The position numbers and the translations under genes were made by a program. A stretch of 7,121 nucleotides of DNA from Candidatus Omnitrophota bacterium (GTDB taxonomy: Bacteria > Omnitrophota > Gorgyraeia > Gygaellales > Profunditerraquicolaceae), in the NCBI GenBank assembly GCA_020052635.1, contig JAGVOR010000088.1:1-7121 (forward strand). The letters run 5' to 3'. The notes beneath the pieces are model-generated. The model saw only the letters and a list, made by a program, of their open reading frames with translations. It was not told the DNA's origin and did no database searches. Positions 5,496 to 7,121 of the stretch are shown here, one piece after another; position 1 is the stretch's first letter; each line of letters begins with the position of its first letter.

Positions 5496-5729
5496 ACTGT
5501 AAAATATAGTGTTAGAGTATAATCTGTTTAGTCTCTTAGCCTATCCTACAATTCAGCAGCTAGAATGTTGTTTTAATTAGATAAATGTTGTCTTTAGGAT
5601 ACAACGGGTAATGTCCGGGTTCCCTGAACACAAACACCGTAATCTTCAGAATCTAGAAACAAAATAAAACACTGGTTGGTTTTGAGCAATCAGGGCTTTA
5701 TGCCTCCTTTATGATGAAGAGAAAGCTTT

Positions 5730-5807
5730 TGGTAGCCCCAACCGGATTTGAACCGGTGTTTACAGGCTGAGAACCTGACGTCCTGGACCAGGCTAGACGA
5801 TGGGGCC
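5730..5807 (-). tRNA. tRNA-Glu (anticodon CTC), CCA encoded
   Basis: The minus strand folds as a full cloverleaf. The acceptor GGCCCCA pairs with TGGGGCT (closing pair G1-U72). The D arm is GTCTAGCCTGGTCCAGGAC, the anticodon stem CAGG/CCTG carries the loop TTCTCAG (U33, anticodon CTC at 34-36, A37), and the T arm is ACCGG-TTCAAAT-CCGGT. The discriminator is A73 and the 3' CCA is in the DNA. The CTC anticodon reads GAG codons only. The outermost anticodon-stem pair (27-43) is a U-U mismatch. Confidence 0.93.
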
Positions 5808-5823
5808 AAAATGTTTGCAAGTT

Positions 5824-5851
5824 ATTTTACTATAACCGCTTTTTTAGTCAA
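5824..5851 (-). promoter_or_regulatory. Sigma70-type promoter for tRNA-Glu
   Basis: On the minus strand TTGACT (5846-5851) and TAAAAT (5824-5829) are 16 bases apart. The predicted start near 5817 leaves a leader of about ten bases before the mature tRNA 5' end at 5807, as expected for a tRNA gene. Confidence 0.65.
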
Positions 5852-5941
5852 CAAGTTTAATCGCGGCATTTTTAGCCAGGATACATCGCGATACCGACGC
5901 CGCACAAAACGGTAAACAGGCTAGGCTGGCGGAGAATTTTA

Positions 5942-5970
5942 TTGACCCCCCTATATTTGCGCTATATACT
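5942..5970 (+). promoter_or_regulatory. Sigma70-type promoter for the FIST gene
   Basis: TTGACC (5942-5947) and TATACT (5965-5970) are separated by exactly 17 bases, close to consensus. The expected start, 7-8 bases after the -10 box, falls at 5977-5978, which is the A of the ATG start codon or the base before it. It diverges from the tRNA promoter with about 90 bases between the two -35 boxes. Confidence 0.7.
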
Positions 5971-5977
5971 GAAGCTC

Positions 5978-7121
5978 ATGAAAGTAAGCACCGGATTCAG
6001 CCAACACAAAGACCCTGTTCTAGCCACCAACGAAGCAATTACGCAAGCGATCATTGCATTAGGAGAAGAACCCGATCCAGTAAGTCTGGCGATTATTTTC
6101 ACCTCGACAGAGCTTGCCGACCCTGTAATACTAAAAGTAGTAAATAATTTACTGGGAGAAACGCCTATCCTAGGCTGCTCAAGCCCGGGGATTATGACAA
6201 ACCAAGGAGTATCCAAGCATGGCCTGGCCGTACTTTTACTGGTCTTAAATCAACAAACCTTTTTTAATGTTGCAGCGGTCAAAGAGATCAGCAAAAAAGA
6301 CTCCAACTTAGCCGGCAAAGAACTTGGGGATAAATTGTTATTCGGTTTCCGGAATGTACCGCGCAGCTTAAGTATCATTTTGTCCGATAAGTTAACCACC
6401 GAAGGCACACATTTAATTAACGGACTGCAGGAAAGCTTAGGGAGAAGTTTTCCGCTGATCGGAGCTTCAACTTCCGATAATTTCGAAAATTCTAAAGTAT
6501 ATCAATATCTCAATCAAGAGATATTGGAAGATTCTTGTAGCGGCATACTTTTCGGTGGTAAATTCAGTTATGGCTTAGGGATAAAACACGGTTGGCTGGC
6601 TTTAGGTAAAATGCGCTGCATCACTGCTTCAAGCGGTAATGTAATCCAGGAAATCGACTCCGTTCCGGCCATAAAGCTTTATGAAGAATATTTCGGAAAA
6701 CACATTGTCGAATTAGCCAAAGAACTCAAACATATATCGACTTATTATCCGCTGGGCATTCATCTGCCGGGAGAAAAAGAATACCTGTTGCGCAATATCA
6801 TTGCTATTAAGAATGACGGCTCCCTGATCGCTCAAGGGGAAATTCCCCCCAACAGTAAAATCAGACTGATGATCAGCACCGAAGACTCAAGACTTAAAGC
6901 TACGGCAACGGCATGTGAAGAGGCAAAAAGGAACCTGGGGGGCCAAAAAGTAAAATTTGTAATTATTTTTGAATCCGCGGCAAGATTTTCTATGCTGGGC
7001 AAACAGGACGATATCGAACTCTGCATGATCAAAGAGATCTTCGGCCAAGATACCCCTTTAATCGGCATCTATACCAATGGTGAGCAGGCCCCGCTTAAAT
7101 CAATTAATTATTTGGGGCGGA
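5978..7121 (+). CDS. FIST-domain signal transduction/sensor protein (3' end beyond window)
   Basis: 381 codons are read before the window ends. The N-terminal FIST domain spans about 20-215, with PILGCSSPGIM (62-72) and, near its end, PLIGASTSDNF. The FIST_C domain follows to about 370: GNVIQEIDSVPAIKLYEEYF, GSLIAQGEIPP, RLMISTED, FESAARFSMLG and PLIGIYTNGEQAP. FIST proteins are predicted sensors of small ligands, possibly amino acids, and often work with or are fused to histidine kinases or diguanylate-cyclase-type outputs; no ligand residue can be assigned here. Stand-alone members end shortly after the AP motif, so either only 10-20 residues are missing or an output domain follows. The ATG at 5978 gives the family-typical MKVSTGFSQHKD beginning. 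There is no Shine-Dalgarno sequence before it and the promoter spacing suggests a leaderless mRNA. It is divergent from all other genes here. Confidence 0.9.
   Translation, partial: MKVSTGFSQHKDPVLATNEAITQAIIALGEEPDPVSLAIIFTSTELADPVILKVVNNLLGETPILGCSSPGIMTNQGVSKHGLAVLLLVLNQQTFFNVAAVKEISKKDSNLAGKELGDKLLFGFRNVPRSLSIILSDKLTTEGTHLINGLQESLGRSFPLIGASTSDNFENSKVYQYLNQEILEDSCSGILFGGKFSYGLGIKHGWLALGKMRCITASSGNVIQEIDSVPAIKLYEEYFGKHIVELAKELKHISTYYPLGIHLPGEKEYLLRNIIAIKNDGSLIAQGEIPPNSKIRLMISTEDSRLKATATACEEAKRNLGGQKVKFVIIFESAARFSMLGKQDDIELCMIKEIFGQDTPLIGIYTNGEQAPLKSINYLGR

Larger units (their letters stand above)
5392..5729. other. 338-base gene-free stretch between the PEP-CTERM gene and tRNA-Glu
   Basis: AT-rich leader and upstream region of the PEP-CTERM gene. 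It contains the ribosome site, the sigma54 promoter and the palindrome at 5484-5495. TTATGCCTCC occurs twice, at 5393-5402 and 5698-5707; on the minus strand this is GGAGGCATAA, the ribosome-site segment, and the distant copy is followed by no good start codon. I found no intrinsic terminator for the tRNA and no riboswitch I can name. The space is long enough for activator sites upstream of the sigma54 promoter. Confidence 0.6.

Noticed and set aside
5580..5729. A cyclic-di-GMP or other riboswitch in the long PEP-CTERM upstream region
   Set aside because: I could not match the conserved core of any class I know, and the sigma54 start near 5440 would leave this region outside the transcript.
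5885..5892. ATCGCGAT palindrome between the two divergent promoters
   Set aside because: Only eight bases, isolated and without a second copy; too weak to call an operator.
5962..6216. Minus-strand 84-codon frame opposite the FIST N-terminus
   Set aside because: Antisense shadow; the plus-strand FIST motifs are unambiguous.
6832..7068. Minus-strand 78-codon hydrophobic frame opposite FIST_C
   Set aside because: Antisense shadow of a conserved domain; the hydrophobicity comes from the complementary codons.
1..7121. CRISPR arrays, integrase attachment sites, rRNA genes or origins
   Set aside because: No regularly spaced repeats, rRNA-like sequence or integrase gene seen; the tRNA is not flanked by a recognisable duplicated 3' end.

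Overview
This is a bacterial window of about 7.1 kb. It carries an envelope and cell-surface polysaccharide gene set on the minus strand and a divergent signalling gene at the right end. The PEP-CTERM protein (C-terminal VPEPAT, hydrophobic stretch, Arg/Lys tail) implies a diderm with an exosortase system. The SGNH hydrolase with an embedded TPR array, the DegT/SAM-methyltransferase/GT2 trio and the stand-alone FIST protein resemble combinations I associate with uncultured PVC-type lineages such as Omnitrophota. That assignment is a guess from gene style; no marker in the window proves it.

Layout, left to right. Minus strand: a DegT/DnrJ/EryC1/StrS sugar aminotransferase that runs off the left edge (1-910), a class I SAM methyltransferase (936-1664) and a family 2 glycosyltransferase (1682-2443). 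Next comes a scar: the decayed 3' end of an unknown gene (2440-2625), which still overlaps the glycosyltransferase start by ATGA, abutting the right end of an IS3-family element (2626-about 2806) that keeps only the last ~50 transposase codons and one terminal inverted repeat. The scar is followed by an SGNH/TPR membrane-anchored hydrolase (2818-4245) with a near-consensus sigma70 promoter (4354-4382). A non-coding stretch (4246-4632) holds this promoter, a nested inverted-repeat mini-element (4494-4602) and a terminator. Then come the PEP-CTERM protein (4633-5391), its near-perfect sigma54 (-24/-12) promoter (5451-5467) and a tRNA-Glu(CTC) gene (5730-5807) with its own sigma70 promoter. Plus strand: a strong sigma70 promoter (5942-5970) and a FIST-domain sensor gene (5978-7121, open at the right edge) that appears to be transcribed without a leader.

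How the parts may work together. The SGNH/TPR protein, glycosyltransferase, methyltransferase and aminotransferase look like one leftward unit for making and modifying a surface glycan. The IS scar cuts the unit and has destroyed at least one gene. The PEP-CTERM protein is transcribed separately from a sigma54 promoter. This fits the published link between RpoN, the PrsK/PrsR two-component pair and PEP-CTERM/exopolysaccharide systems, although none of those regulators lies in the window. The FIST gene is divergent and probably independent.

The points I consider most worth following are the sigma54/PEP-CTERM pairing, the TPR array placed between the catalytic blocks of the SGNH fold, the nested inverted-repeat element that doubles as a terminator, and the apparently leaderless FIST transcript.
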